From Burkholderiaceae bacterium (GTDB lineage Bacteria; Pseudomonadota; Gammaproteobacteria; Burkholderiales; Rhodocyclaceae): 45,141 bases of DNA. Positions 8,782 to 17,070 of this stretch are shown here, piece after piece. Both the position numbers and the translations under genes were made by a program. Every line of letters starts with the position of its first letter. Position 1 is the first letter of the stretch. Where the stretch lies: positions 1 through 45,141 of the forward strand of contig JAIPCT010000021.1 of assembly GCA_021738065.1 (NCBI GenBank). Reading direction: 5' to 3'. Under the pieces are notes generated by a model, which was given only the letters and a program-made list of their open reading frames with translations, was not told the origin of the DNA and did not search any database.

Positions 8782-10590
8782 TTAGTGCGCACCATCCACA
8801 GCCTTGGAACCACGCGGAATACGTACGGCTTCCACCATGGCCTGGATATGCTCGGGCGGCTCCTTGGTCACCTTATCCACGGCGAATGCCACGGCAAAGT
8901 TAACCAGGGCGCCGATGGCACCGAAGGCTTCCGGCGTGATGCCGAAGAAGCTGTTGGCGCCGCCGATCACCGGCAGGTAGTCGGTGCCCTTGATGAAGAA
9001 CAGGCCCTTGTGTGCGAACACGTAGAACAGGGTGATGAAGAGACCCGCCAGCATGCCGGCGATGGCGCCTTCCTTGTTCATCTTCTTGGAGAAAATACCC
9101 ATCATGATTGCCGGGAACAGCGAACTGGCCGCAATACCGAAGGCCAGTGCCACGGTACCCGCCGCGAACCCTGGCGGGTTCAAGCCGAGATAGCCGGCTA
9201 CCACGATCGAGACAGCCATCGCGATCTTGCCGGTCATCAACTCGCCCTTCTCGCTGATATCAGGCGCAAACACGCCCTTGACCAGATCGTGCGAGATGGC
9301 CGAGGAAATCGCCATCAGCAAGCCAGCCGCCGTTGACAACGCAGCAGCCAAGCCACCCGCCGCCACCAACGCGATCACCCAGTTGGGCAGCAGCGCGATT
9401 TCGGGGTTGGCCAGCACGATGATGTCGGCGTTGACCGACAGTTCGTTGCCTTTCCAGCCAGCCGCTTCGAATTTCTTGGCGGTGTCGGCGTTCTTGGTCT
9501 TGTCGTTGTAGTACTGGATGCGACCGTCGCCGTTCTTGTCCTCAAACTTGAGCAGGCCGGTCTTTTCCCAGCGCTTCATCCAGTCCGGACGCTGCTCGTA
9601 CTGAATCTGCGAGTCGGCGGCATACGGATCGGCGCTCTGCATCACGACACCCGGTGTGATGGTGCGGATCAGATTGGTCTTGGCCATCGCGGCAACGGCA
9701 GGCGCCGTCGTGTACAGAATCGCGATGAAAACCAGCGCCCAGCCAGCCGAGCTGCGTGCGGCAGCAACCGAAGGCACGGTGAAGAAGCGCATGATCACGT
9801 GCGGCAGACCGGCGGTGCCGATCATCAGCGACATGGTGTAGACGAACATGTTCAGCGTGCTGCCGGCTGTCGTGGTCGTGTACTTGCCGAAGCCCAGATC
9901 GGTCACCACGCTGTCCAGTTTGGAAAGCATGGAAATGTCCTGGCCGATGAGGTTGGAACCCAGGCCCAGTTGCGGAATCGGGTTGCCGGTCAGCTGGATC
10001 GAGATGAATATGGCCGGAATGATGTAAGCCAGAATCAGCACGATGTACTGGGCGACCTGGGTATAGGTAATGCCCTTCATGCCGCCGAACACGGCATACA
10101 TGAATACGATGCCCATACCGACGTAGATGCCGATTTCAGACGACACGCCGAGGAAGCGCGAGAACGCCACACCGACGCCCGTCATCTGCCCAATGATGTA
10201 GGTCAGCGATGCGACCAGCAGGCAGAGCACGGCAACGGTGGAGGCCGACTTCGAATAGAAGCGGTCACCGATGAACTGCGGCACCGTGAACTTGCCGAAC
10301 TTGCGCAAGTAGGGTGCCAGCAACATCGCCAGAAGCACGTAGCCGCCGGTCCAGCCCATCAGGAACAGACCGCCGCCGTAGCCCATGTTGGAGATCAGGC
10401 CGGCCATCGAGATGAAGGAAGCCGCCGACATCCAGTCCGCGGCGGTTGCCATGCCGTTCATGACCGGAGGCACTTGCCCGCCCGCGGCGTAGAACTCGCT
10501 GGTGGAACCGGCACGCGCCCAGATGGCGATGCCGATGTAGAGCGCGAATGTCGCGCCGACCACCAGATAAATCGTAGTTTGCAGATCCAT
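8782..10590 (-). CDS. Sodium:solute symporter, SSS family (ActP/VC_2705-like)
   Basis: Inner-membrane sodium-coupled symporter, 602 aa. It is a paralogue of the protein at 2997-5114 with the same landmarks: SEFYAAGGQVPPVMNGMATAADWMSAASF, YTQVAQYIVLILAYIIPAIF, GTAGLPHVIMRFFT, VAAGGLAAALSTAAGLLMAI. The long charged insert of the other copy is absent. An EF-hand-like loop (D351 to N362: D-K-N-G-D-G-R-I-Q-Y-Y-N) precedes the conserved ADIIVLANPEIALLP strand. It is transcribed together with the upstream DUF4212 gene (10 bases between them) and closed by a strong terminator. Acetate or another short organic acid is the likely substrate by family; the sequence alone does not decide it. Confidence 0.92.
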   Translation of the reverse strand: MDLQTTIYLVVGATFALYIGIAIWARAGSTSEFYAAGGQVPPVMNGMATAADWMSAASFISMAGLISNMGYGGGLFLMGWTGGYVLLAMLLAPYLRKFGKFTVPQFIGDRFYSKSASTVAVLCLLVASLTYIIGQMTGVGVAFSRFLGVSSEIGIYVGMGIVFMYAVFGGMKGITYTQVAQYIVLILAYIIPAIFISIQLTGNPIPQLGLGSNLIGQDISMLSKLDSVVTDLGFGKYTTTTAGSTLNMFVYTMSLMIGTAGLPHVIMRFFTVPSVAAARSSAGWALVFIAILYTTAPAVAAMAKTNLIRTITPGVVMQSADPYAADSQIQYEQRPDWMKRWEKTGLLKFEDKNGDGRIQYYNDKTKNADTAKKFEAAGWKGNELSVNADIIVLANPEIALLPNWVIALVAAGGLAAALSTAAGLLMAISSAISHDLVKGVFAPDISEKGELMTGKIAMAVSIVVAGYLGLNPPGFAAGTVALAFGIAASSLFPAIMMGIFSKKMNKEGAIAGMLAGLFITLFYVFAHKGLFFIKGTDYLPVIGGANSFFGITPEAFGAIGALVNFAVAFAVDKVTKEPPEHIQAMVEAVRIPRGSKAVDGAH

Positions 10591-10600
10591 GTGTGGCCCC

Positions 10601-10855
10601 TTATTCTTCGTGAACGTCGAATTCGCGATCGATTTCGCCCATCTTCTTGCCGTACCAGAAAATCAGCACGACGAAGATGTACATCGATCCTTGCTGTGCG
10701 AACCAGAACCCGAGCGGGTAACCGCCGAGATGGATTCCATTCAGCATGTCTGCAAACAGAATGCCGGCACCAAACGAGACCAGAAACCAGACTATCAAAA
10801 TCTTGGTCAGCAGGCCTAGCGTTGCCGACCAGTAGGCCGAAGCGCTCTTATCCAT
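10601..10855 (-). CDS. DUF4212 small subunit of an SSS-type symporter
   Basis: 84 aa, two transmembrane helices (about 14-37 and 51-68), the Y/F-W-A/S-QQGS motif (FWFAQQGSMYIFVV) and an acidic tail (EIDREFDVHEE). It is the first gene of the second symporter operon and has a near-perfect Shine-Dalgarno (AGGAGGGG, three bases before ATG), so it is probably strongly translated. The paralogue at 2734-2997 shares the layout but not the strong ribosome-binding site. Confidence 0.88.
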   Translation of the reverse strand: MDKSASAYWSATLGLLTKILIVWFLVSFGAGILFADMLNGIHLGGYPLGFWFAQQGSMYIFVVLIFWYGKKMGEIDREFDVHEE

Positions 10856-11271
10856 TTTCCCCTCCTAGAGTTATTAATAGTTTCGGACCCGAACCGCGCG
10901 TTCTGCTGACACTATTCGGGACTTTAGCCGAGGCAACTATAGTTGCTGGTACTTACGAAAGTCTTACAACACCTGGCGCATGCGATCCCCGCCCAGGCCG
11001 CCGTCGCCTGCTGATATTCATCTGGATTTCCGACAAGGTCGGCGGCATGACAGATCGCGCCGTACGGTTTCGGTTGTCCTATTGGACCCGGTACAGGAAG
11101 GCGTCCATGCCCATGCAGTGTTCCGGACTGATACCGCGATACCACCATTCATCGCGCCTTGAGGCCGCAAACCAGCAGCAGGCGTGGCGCCAGGTTGACT
11201 CGGAGTGCAGTGCAACAAGCCGCGCAGCGACCACTGAATAACCCCTTCAGACGTCGGGCACGCAAGTGCCT
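10856..11271. other. Intergenic region between second symporter operon and tRNA-Phe promoter
   Basis: About 415 bases without a convincing gene. The part near 10860-10960 is clearly AT-richer than its surroundings and should hold the leftward promoter of the DUF4212/SSS operon, together with the palindrome described separately. The rest shows no conserved frame, hairpin or repeat that I can support. Confidence 0.6.
10933..10946. promoter_or_regulatory. 14-bp perfect palindrome, candidate operator
   Basis: GCAACTATAGTTGC is its own reverse complement. It lies about 80 bases upstream of the DUF4212 start codon, in the AT-rich leader region of the symporter operon. Position and symmetry fit a dimeric regulator site. 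No equivalent was seen ahead of the other symporter pair. Confidence 0.45.
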
Positions 11272-11300
11272 TTGACGCCCAAGCGCCGAGAGCCTATAAT
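11272..11300 (+). promoter_or_regulatory. Sigma-70 promoter of tRNA-Phe
   Basis: TTGACG (11272-11277), 17-base spacer, TATAAT (11295-11300). Expected start of transcription is about 7 bases before the mature tRNA. Confidence 0.85.
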
Positions 11301-11313
11301 CCGCAGCCTTTCC

Positions 11314-11389
<76 letters not shown>

Positions 11390-11398
11390 CACTCAGAG

Positions 11399-11428
11399 CG
11401 GGGGTTCTTCGGAACCCCCGTTTTGTTT
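11399..11428 (+). terminator. Terminator of tRNA-Phe
   Basis: 9-bp perfect stem (11399-11407 with 11412-11420), TTCG tetraloop, then TTTTGTTTT. Confidence 0.92.
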
Positions 11429-11582
11429 TGCCCTTCGCTCACCCGCCGCTTGAGGCCTCGTTCTGGATGTGGGAAGCTGTCCTGCCTGCCCTGCGCCAGT
11501 CATCACGAATGATGCGATAGGGCAATCACTGGACAAGTTGGTATAGCCGTGCCATGCGACAAGCCTCCGTTCAATTTGCTTC

Positions 11583-12395
11583 GTGACTTCCGTCCCTGAC
11601 ACCACTCGCCGCTTCGGCGGCATTGAACGCCTGTATGGTCCGGGGGCCCTGTTGCGCGCCGCGCGGGCGCATGTGACGGTCGTGGGCATCGGCGGTGTCG
11701 GGTCGTGGGCGGCCGAGGCGCTGGCACGTTCAGGGATCGGAGCATTGACGCTGATCGATCTCGACCACCTTGCCGAATCCAACCTGAATCGCCAGATTCA
11801 TGCGCTGGAAACCACGCTGGGTGAGGCCAAGGTCGTCGCCATGAAACAACGCATCCTCGCCATCAATCCGGCCTGCACGGTCAATCTGGTCGAAGAGTTT
11901 GTCGACGAAGCCAATGTTGCAGCGCTGATTCCGCCCTGCGACGCGGTGATCGACGCGATCGACAATGTGCGCGCCAAGGCGGCCCTGATCGCCCATTGCC
12001 GGCACATGCGCGTTGCCGTCGTCACCACCGGCGGCGCGGGCGGGCGCACCGATCCGACGCGTATCGAGGTGGTCGATCTTTCGCGCACCACGCAGGATGC
12101 ACTGGCCTCGAAAGTGCGCGCGCGACTGCGCAAGGCCTACGACTTTCCGCGCGATCCGAAGCGGTCATTTGGTGTCGCCTGCGTGTTTTCGCCGGAACAA
12201 CTGCACCGCCCCCTTCCTGCCGGGCAAGATGATGGCGCCGTGCACGATGCCTGCGCGATTGACGAAAGCTCCGGCCCGCCTCTGGACCCGGCGGCGGGTC
12301 TGAATTGCGCCGGCTACGGTTCATCGGTGACGGTCACCGCAAGTTTTGGCTTTGCCGCGGCGGCTCGGGTTCTCGCCGGTATACTTCCGGCATGA
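11583..12395 (+). CDS. tcdA: tRNA threonylcarbamoyladenosine dehydratase
   Basis: Cytoplasmic E1-like enzyme, 270 aa, that cyclises the threonylcarbamoyl group of t6A37 to the ct6A form using ATP. Residues 6-18 are the RRFGGIERLYG lead-in of the family. The nucleotide-binding loop is VVGIGGVGSWAAEALARSG, followed by the LIDLDHLAESNLNRQIHA strand. The central AVIDAIDNVRAKAALIAHC and the late GSSVTVTASFGFAAAARVL are also typical. Start is GTG; there is no ATG nearby in frame. The stop codon overlaps the next start (ATGA). First gene of a long plus-strand cluster for RNA modification and cofactor synthesis. Confidence 0.93.
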   Translation: MTSVPDTTRRFGGIERLYGPGALLRAARAHVTVVGIGGVGSWAAEALARSGIGALTLIDLDHLAESNLNRQIHALETTLGEAKVVAMKQRILAINPACTVNLVEEFVDEANVAALIPPCDAVIDAIDNVRAKAALIAHCRHMRVAVVTTGGAGGRTDPTRIEVVDLSRTTQDALASKVRARLRKAYDFPRDPKRSFGVACVFSPEQLHRPLPAGQDDGAVHDACAIDESSGPPLDPAAGLNCAGYGSSVTVTASFGFAAAARVLAGILPA

Positions 12396-13144
12396 GTCAT
12401 GATTCCACCGCCCCCGTCGTCCTGGTGACAGGCGCTGCCCGTCGCATCGGCGCCGAGATTGCGCGCGGCTTGCACGCGGCGGGCGCCTGCGTGGCCATCC
12501 ACTATCGCTCGTCGGCAGCGGAGGCGGAAGCGCTGGCGGCAACGCTGAACGCGACGCGCCCGAATTCGGCCGCGAGCTTTGCTGCCGATCTGCTGGACAC
12601 GGCAGCGCTGCCGCAACTCGTGGCAGACGTTGTGGCGCGGTTCGGTCGGCTCGACGCGCTGGTCAACAATGCCTCTGCGTTCTATGCCACAAAAGTCGGC
12701 GCTGTCGACACGGCGGCATGGGACGACTTGATCGGTTCCAATCTCAAGGCGCCCCTGTTTCTGGCCCAGGCCGCGGCGCCCCATCTTGAACGCAGCGGTG
12801 GTTGCATCATCAATATCACCGATGTTCATGCCGAACGTCCTTTGAAGGGTTACCCGTTGTACTGCGCGGCAAAAGCCGGCCTGCTCGGGCTGACTCGCGC
12901 GCTGGCGCTGGAGCTCGGGCCGCGCGTGCGGGTCAATGCGGTGGCGCCGGGGGCCATCGAATGGCCGCAAAGCCAGGGTGATTTTTCGCCCTCGGAGCGC
13001 GCCGCCATCATTGATCACACCTTGCTGAAGAGTGTCGGCTCACCGACGGACATCGCGCGTACGGTGAAGTTTCTTGTCTTCGACGCACCCTATATCACCG
13101 GGCAGGTGATCAACGTCGATGGCGGACGTACCGCTTACTTATGA
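12392..13144 (+). CDS. Pteridine reductase, SDR family
   Basis: Cytoplasmic NADPH-dependent short-chain dehydrogenase, 250 aa, of the pteridine reductase group (reduces biopterin/dihydrofolate-type pterins). Seen: cofactor loop TGAARRIG, the arginine-type NADP signature HYRSS after the second strand, NNAS, and the active site [21 protein letters not shown], with Y157 and K161 and Asp where classical SDRs have Ser, as in pteridine reductases. The C-terminus is [10 protein letters not shown]. The start overlapping the tcdA stop (ATGA) is preferred over an upstream GTG-type extension of 29 codons inside tcdA. It also ends with an ATGA overlap into ttcA. Confidence 0.88.
   Translation: MSHDSTAPVVLVTGAARRIGAEIARGLHAAGACVAIHYRSSAAEAEALAATLNATRPNSAASFAADLLDTAALPQLVADVVARFGRLDALVNNASAFYATKVGAVDTAAWDDLIGSNLKAPLFLAQAAAPHLERSGGCIINITDVHAERPLKGYPLYCAAKAGLLGLTRALALELGPRVRVNAVAPGAIEWPQSQGDFSPSERAAIIDHTLLKSVGSPTDIARTVKFLVFDAPYITGQVINVDGGRTAYL
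12692..12714 (+). repeat. Near copy (21/23) of the dispersed GTCGGCGCTGG element
   Basis: Differs from the exact copies at positions 14 (G to T) and 18 (T to C). It lies inside the pteridine reductase gene and encodes KVGAVDTA in the gene frame, the frame that also gives KVGAGDTA in nadD. The protein aligns normally with its family here, so chance codon use cannot be excluded. Confidence 0.45.
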
Positions 13145-14046
13145 ACATCGCGCTGAACCCCGCTCCCACCGCACGCCAGGCACAAAAAGCCGCGTTCGAA
13201 TCCAACAAGCTGGCCAAACGCCTGCGCCGCGAGGTCGGCCAGGCCATTGCCGACTTCAACATGATTGAAGCGGGCGACAAAGTCATGGTCTGCCTGTCAG
13301 GCGGCAAGGACTCCTTTGCCTTGCTCGACCTGTTGCTGTTCCTGCGCGAGCATGCGCCCATCGAATTCGACATCGTCGCGGTCAACCTGGACCAGAAACA
13401 GCCCGGCTTTCCCGCCGAGGTACTGCCCGACTATTTGTCCGGAATCGGCGTGCCATTTCATATCGAAAACGAAGACACCTATTCCATCGTCAAGCGCGTG
13501 ATTCCGGAAGGCAAGACAACCTGCTCGCTCTGCTCGCGCCTGCGCCGCGGCGTGCTGTACCGCGTCGCAGGCGAACTGGGCGCGACCAAGATCGCGCTCG
13601 GCCATCATCGCGACGACATCCTGCAAACGCTGCTGCTCAACATGTTCTTCGGCGGCAAGCTCAAATCCATGCCCCCAAAACTGGTCTCGGACGATGGCCG
13701 CAATATTGTGATCCGGCCGCTGGCCTACTGCCGTGAGAGCGATCTCGAAGCCTGGGCCGAGGTCCGCGCCTTTCCCATCATTCCGTGCAACCTGTGCGGC
13801 TCCCAGCCCAACCTGCAACGCCAGCAGATCAAGCAGATGCTGCAGGACTGGGAACGCCGCTTTCCGGGGCGAATCGAAACCATGTTCCGCAGCCTGAGCA
13901 ACGTGGTGCCCTCCCATCTGCTGGATGCCAGATTATTTGATTTTGCCGGTCTGGCGGCAAGCGGCACCCCCGATCCGGAAGGCGATATCGCGTTCGACGC
14001 GCCGTCGCTGCCGGCCTTTCCCGCCATGCCGGAAAGCGCAGACTGA
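13141..14046 (+). CDS. ttcA: tRNA 2-thiocytidine(32) synthetase
   Basis: Iron-sulfur, ATP-dependent enzyme that thiolates C32 of certain tRNAs, 301 aa. The PP-loop is SGGKDS (53-58). Cluster cysteines C128 and C131 lie in [16 protein letters not shown], with a further CNLCG at 216-219. The helix [20 protein letters not shown] is diagnostic for TtcA over TilS. Translationally coupled on both sides: ATGA overlap with the pteridine reductase gene, TGATG with the next gene. Confidence 0.96.
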   Translation: MNIALNPAPTARQAQKAAFESNKLAKRLRREVGQAIADFNMIEAGDKVMVCLSGGKDSFALLDLLLFLREHAPIEFDIVAVNLDQKQPGFPAEVLPDYLSGIGVPFHIENEDTYSIVKRVIPEGKTTCSLCSRLRRGVLYRVAGELGATKIALGHHRDDILQTLLLNMFFGGKLKSMPPKLVSDDGRNIVIRPLAYCRESDLEAWAEVRAFPIIPCNLCGSQPNLQRQQIKQMLQDWERRFPGRIETMFRSLSNVVPSHLLDARLFDFAGLAASGTPDPEGDIAFDAPSLPAFPAMPESAD

Positions 14047-14804
14047 TGGATGCCCGTCGCCTTCCCGCCCGCCACGGCGTATTCTGGCTGGTGGCTGGAT
14101 TCGCGCTGTTTCGTCGCCATCCACCACTGGCCACCGCGATCACCTTCGCCTATCTGCTGACGGTCATCGTGGTGAACATGATCCCGAAGATCGGACCGTT
14201 CCTGCTTCCCTTGCTGCTGCCGACGCTCACCGTGATGCTGGCCAATGGTTGCCGCGCCATTGAACGCGGCCAGATCTTTACCAGCGAGACCCTGATTGAA
14301 GGCATTGGCGCCCAGCGCGACGGATTGGCGCGTCTGGGCGGTTTGCATCTGCTTGGCTCGAGTTTGCTGGTGCTGGCCGGATTTGCCTTGGGCGAGCCCA
14401 TCAATATTCGTGACGGACTCTCCGAAGAAGAAACCCTGGCGCTCATCAACGACATGGCGGTGATACTTCTGATGGCCTCGCCGCTGCTGATGGCCTTCTG
14501 GTTCGCCCCTTTGCTGACGGCATGGAATGGCGTCAGCGCAGGCAAATCGCTATTTTTCAGCTTTGTCGCCAGCTGGCGCAACTGGCGCGCGTTTGTCATG
14601 TATGGGCTGACCCTGATCCTGGTCGGCGGCGTGATACCGGGCCTGATCCTCATCATCGCGGGACTGATCTCACCGGCGCTGCTCACCGTCCTGTCCGTAA
14701 TGCTGCGCATGATGCTGATCTTCATTCTCGCGCCGACCATGGTCGCCAGCGTCTATCTGTCCTATCGCGACGTATTCGGTTCGCCGGAAAAGCCCGATGA
14801 ATAG
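14046..14804 (+). CDS. BPSS1780-type integral membrane protein
   Basis: 252 aa, inner-membrane protein with six hydrophobic segments (about 14-24, 34-62, 100-116, 137-160, 178-196, 198-232). The N-terminus [26 protein letters not shown] matches the start of the BPSS1780 family, a betaproteobacterial family of unknown function. It overlaps nadD by eight bases. Its place between ttcA and nadD gives no functional clue; I see no catalytic motif. Confidence 0.8.
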   Translation: MDARRLPARHGVFWLVAGFALFRRHPPLATAITFAYLLTVIVVNMIPKIGPFLLPLLLPTLTVMLANGCRAIERGQIFTSETLIEGIGAQRDGLARLGGLHLLGSSLLVLAGFALGEPINIRDGLSEEETLALINDMAVILLMASPLLMAFWFAPLLTAWNGVSAGKSLFFSFVASWRNWRAFVMYGLTLILVGGVIPGLILIIAGLISPALLTVLSVMLRMMLIFILAPTMVASVYLSYRDVFGSPEKPDE

Positions 14805-15480
14805 TCGCCAGGGAAAAGCCCTCGGCCTGTTCGGCGGCACTTTCGATCCGTTGCACATCGCGCACCTGCGCCTGGCCATGGAAGCCCGCGAAACGCTCGG
14901 TCTGGACGAAGTGCGCTTCATTCCGGCGGGTAATCCGCCTCTGCGCAATGCGCCGGACTGCTCCCCCGAACATCGCCTGGCGATGGTGGAACGCGCACTG
15001 GCCGATGCGCCCGGCTACAGCGTTGATGCGTCGGAAGTGCGGAATTCGGCCAACGCGGCGGGGCCGAGCTACACCGTCGACACCCTCGAACGCCAGCGCC
15101 AGCAACACGGCCCGCGGCGTCCCCTGGTCTTGTTGATGGGCGCTGATGCTTTCGCGCGGCTGGAAACTTGGCACCGCTGGCGCGATCTGTTCGAGCTCGC
15201 GCATATTGGCGTCGCAACGCGACCCGGGCATACGCTCAAAGTCGGCGCTGGCGATACGGCGCTCGACCGCGAATATTCCGCGCGTAAAGGCGATTCGGCC
15301 GCGATCAGCGGCGCTGCGGCGGGGAGCATCGTTGCCTTCGCCATTACTTCCCTCGAAATTTCCGCCACCGCGATACGGCGCCGGCTATCGGATGGCCTCA
15401 GCATCCGCTATCTGGTTCCCGACGCGGTTGTCGACTATATTGACGAACATCAGATCTACCGGACTCCGCATGGACATTAG
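14797..15480 (+). CDS. nadD: Nicotinate-nucleotide adenylyltransferase
   Basis: Joins ATP and nicotinate mononucleotide to deamido-NAD in NAD synthesis, 227 aa, normal length. The nucleotidyltransferase signature GGTFDPLHIAHLRLA is at 11-25, FIPAGNPPLR follows, and the C-terminal ISATAIRRRL is the second ATP-binding motif. A dispersed 23-base repeat (15238-15260) lies within the variable loop after RPGHT and encodes KVGAGDTA. Its stop lies 11 bases into rsfS, so the two are coupled. Confidence 0.95.
   Translation: MNSRQGKALGLFGGTFDPLHIAHLRLAMEARETLGLDEVRFIPAGNPPLRNAPDCSPEHRLAMVERALADAPGYSVDASEVRNSANAAGPSYTVDTLERQRQQHGPRRPLVLLMGADAFARLETWHRWRDLFELAHIGVATRPGHTLKVGAGDTALDREYSARKGDSAAISGAAAGSIVAFAITSLEISATAIRRRLSDGLSIRYLVPDAVVDYIDEHQIYRTPHGH
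15238..15260 (+). repeat. Dispersed GTCGGCGCTGG element, exact 23-base copy
   Basis: AAAGTCGGCGCTGGC followed by GATACGGC, identical to the copies at 24910-24932 and 29822-29844. In nadD it is read in frame as KVGAGDTA within a loop that is variable in the family. Confidence 0.85.
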
Positions 15481-15838
15481 AAAACTGCAAAAAATCGCCG
15501 TCACCGCCCTGGAAGACATCAAGGCCAAGGATATTGAGGTGATCAATACCACCAAGATCTCGCAACTGTTCGACCGGGTCATCATCGCCACCGGCGACTC
15601 CAATCGACACGTCAAATCCCTGGCGCGCAACGTGCATGACAAGGCCAAGGAAGCGGGCGCCCAGGTGATCGGCATTGAGGGCGAGGAGAGTGGTGAATGG
15701 GTGCTGGTCGACCTCGGCGACATCGTCGTGCATGTCATGCAGCCCGTTGTGCGCAGCTATTACAATCTTGAAGAATTGTGGAAGGTCGTGCCCAAGCGCG
15801 CCAAAAAATCTCCGGCCGGCACCCTGCCCGACGAATGA
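15470..15838 (+). CDS. rsfS: Ribosomal silencing factor
   Basis: 122 aa. RsfS (Iojap family) binds ribosomal protein uL14 and blocks subunit joining in starvation. Conserved segments: [37 protein letters not shown] and the [20 protein letters not shown] core. The ATG chosen overlaps the nadD stop by 11 bases; a longer upstream frame lies wholly within nadD and is rejected. It overlaps rlmH with ATGA. Confidence 0.95.
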   Translation: MDIRKLQKIAVTALEDIKAKDIEVINTTKISQLFDRVIIATGDSNRHVKSLARNVHDKAKEAGAQVIGIEGEESGEWVLVDLGDIVVHVMQPVVRSYYNLEELWKVVPKRAKKSPAGTLPDE

Positions 15839-16305
15839 AGCTGATTGTCGCGGCAGTATCGCTGCGGCCTCCGGAATGGGTGCAAGCCGGCTGGATGGAG
15901 TACGCGAAACGGATGCCGCGCGAATTGCCACTCGAACTGCTGGAGATCAAGCCGGAGTCACGCAATCTGGGCAAGTCGGCCGAGATCATGATGTCGCTTG
16001 AAGCCGCGCGCATTGACTCGCAGCTTCCGTCCGCTTGCCGACGCATCGCGCTCGATGAACGCGGTGACGCGCCGACCACCCTGCAGCTCGCCGAGCGCCT
16101 GGCAAAATGGATGGCCGGCGGCAAGGATGTTGCGTTTCTCATTGGCGGCCCCGATGGACTGGATCCCCGAATCCGGGCCAGCGCCGACGAGACTCTGCGT
16201 CTTTCCAACCTGACGCTGCCCCATGCCCTGGTCCGCGTGATTCTGGCCGAAGCGCTGTATCGCGCGGCCAGTGTGATAAAGGGCCACCCGTATCATCGGG
16301 CCTGA
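15835..16305 (+). CDS. rlmH: 23S rRNA (pseudouridine1915-N3)-methyltransferase
   Basis: SPOUT-class methyltransferase, 156 aa, acting on helix 69 of the large subunit in assembled ribosomes. Seen: [15 protein letters not shown] start, ALDERGD, the knot motif [11 protein letters not shown] and the C-terminal [17 protein letters not shown] signature. The start overlapping the rsfS stop is preferred over a frame starting 57 bases earlier. The rsfS-rlmH pair is conserved across many bacteria. Confidence 0.96.
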   Translation: MKLIVAAVSLRPPEWVQAGWMEYAKRMPRELPLELLEIKPESRNLGKSAEIMMSLEAARIDSQLPSACRRIALDERGDAPTTLQLAERLAKWMAGGKDVAFLIGGPDGLDPRIRASADETLRLSNLTLPHALVRVILAEALYRAASVIKGHPYHRA

Positions 16306-16345
16306 AGCTATGCTCGAAAATTTCCAGCTTGCCGAGTCCTGAATC

Positions 16346-16957
16346 ATGATCGATCCGCGTATCTATCTCTCCTCCAGAAGCCCGCGCCGACGCGAATTGT
16401 TGACCCAGATCGGGGTGCGCTTCGACTTGTTGCTGTTTCGCACCGTGCCGCGCGAAGACGAGGAAGTCAACGAAGCGTGGCTGCCCGGCGAAACACCCGA
16501 AACCTATGTTCAGCGTGTCGCAAGGGCGAAGGCGGCATTTGGCGTCGGCCTCGTCACGCAACGACCGCTGGTCGTTCGTCCGGTGCTGGCGGCCGATACC
16601 ACGCTTGATCTTGACGGCGAAATCATCGGCAAGCCACGCGACGAAGCCGACGCCGAAATGATTCTGAGCAAGCTTTCCGGCCGCAGCCATCGCGTACTGA
16701 CTGCGATTGCCGTGGGCTGCGGTGATCGCCTGGAACACCGTCTGTCGGTGAGTGAAGTTCGATTTCGCACGCTCTCCGCGGATGAGATTCGTCACTATGT
16801 CCGCAGCGGCGAGCCGATGGACAAAGCCGGCGCCTATGGCATACAGGGGCGCGCGGCGGCGTTCATCGAGGAGATTCATGGCTCGCATTCCGGCATCGTC
16901 GGTCTGCCGCTATGCGAAACCGCACTGCTGTTGCGCGAATTCGGGTATCGCTTGTGA
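16346..16957 (+). CDS. maf: Maf-family nucleoside triphosphate pyrophosphatase
   Basis: 203 aa, cytoplasmic house-cleaning enzyme that hydrolyses dTTP/UTP or modified NTPs. It shows the SSRSPRRRELL start loop, the LAADTTLDLDGEIIGKPRDEADA active-site region, SGRSHRVLTA, and the MDKAGAYGIQGRAAAFIEEIHGSHSGIVGLPL block with the catalytic acidic residues. The whole stretch matches the YhdE-like branch. It lies 40 bases after rlmH and is probably still in the same transcript. Confidence 0.93.
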   Translation: MIDPRIYLSSRSPRRRELLTQIGVRFDLLLFRTVPREDEEVNEAWLPGETPETYVQRVARAKAAFGVGLVTQRPLVVRPVLAADTTLDLDGEIIGKPRDEADAEMILSKLSGRSHRVLTAIAVGCGDRLEHRLSVSEVRFRTLSADEIRHYVRSGEPMDKAGAYGIQGRAAAFIEEIHGSHSGIVGLPLCETALLLREFGYRL

Positions 16958-17070
16958 TCTCGTCATCGATTCAGTGCAGCTACGCATCGGCAACAACAGC
17001 GGCAGCCGCATTTGGCGTACCCACAATGGCGATTGCCCCATGAAACAGTTGAACGCCCGGGCTTGGCGCG

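Noticed and set aside
9799..11241. 480-codon plus-strand open frame
   Set aside because: It runs antisense through the symporter and DUF4212 genes, is rich in His/Arg/Gln/Asp as typical for frame shadows of GC-rich DNA, and matches no family.
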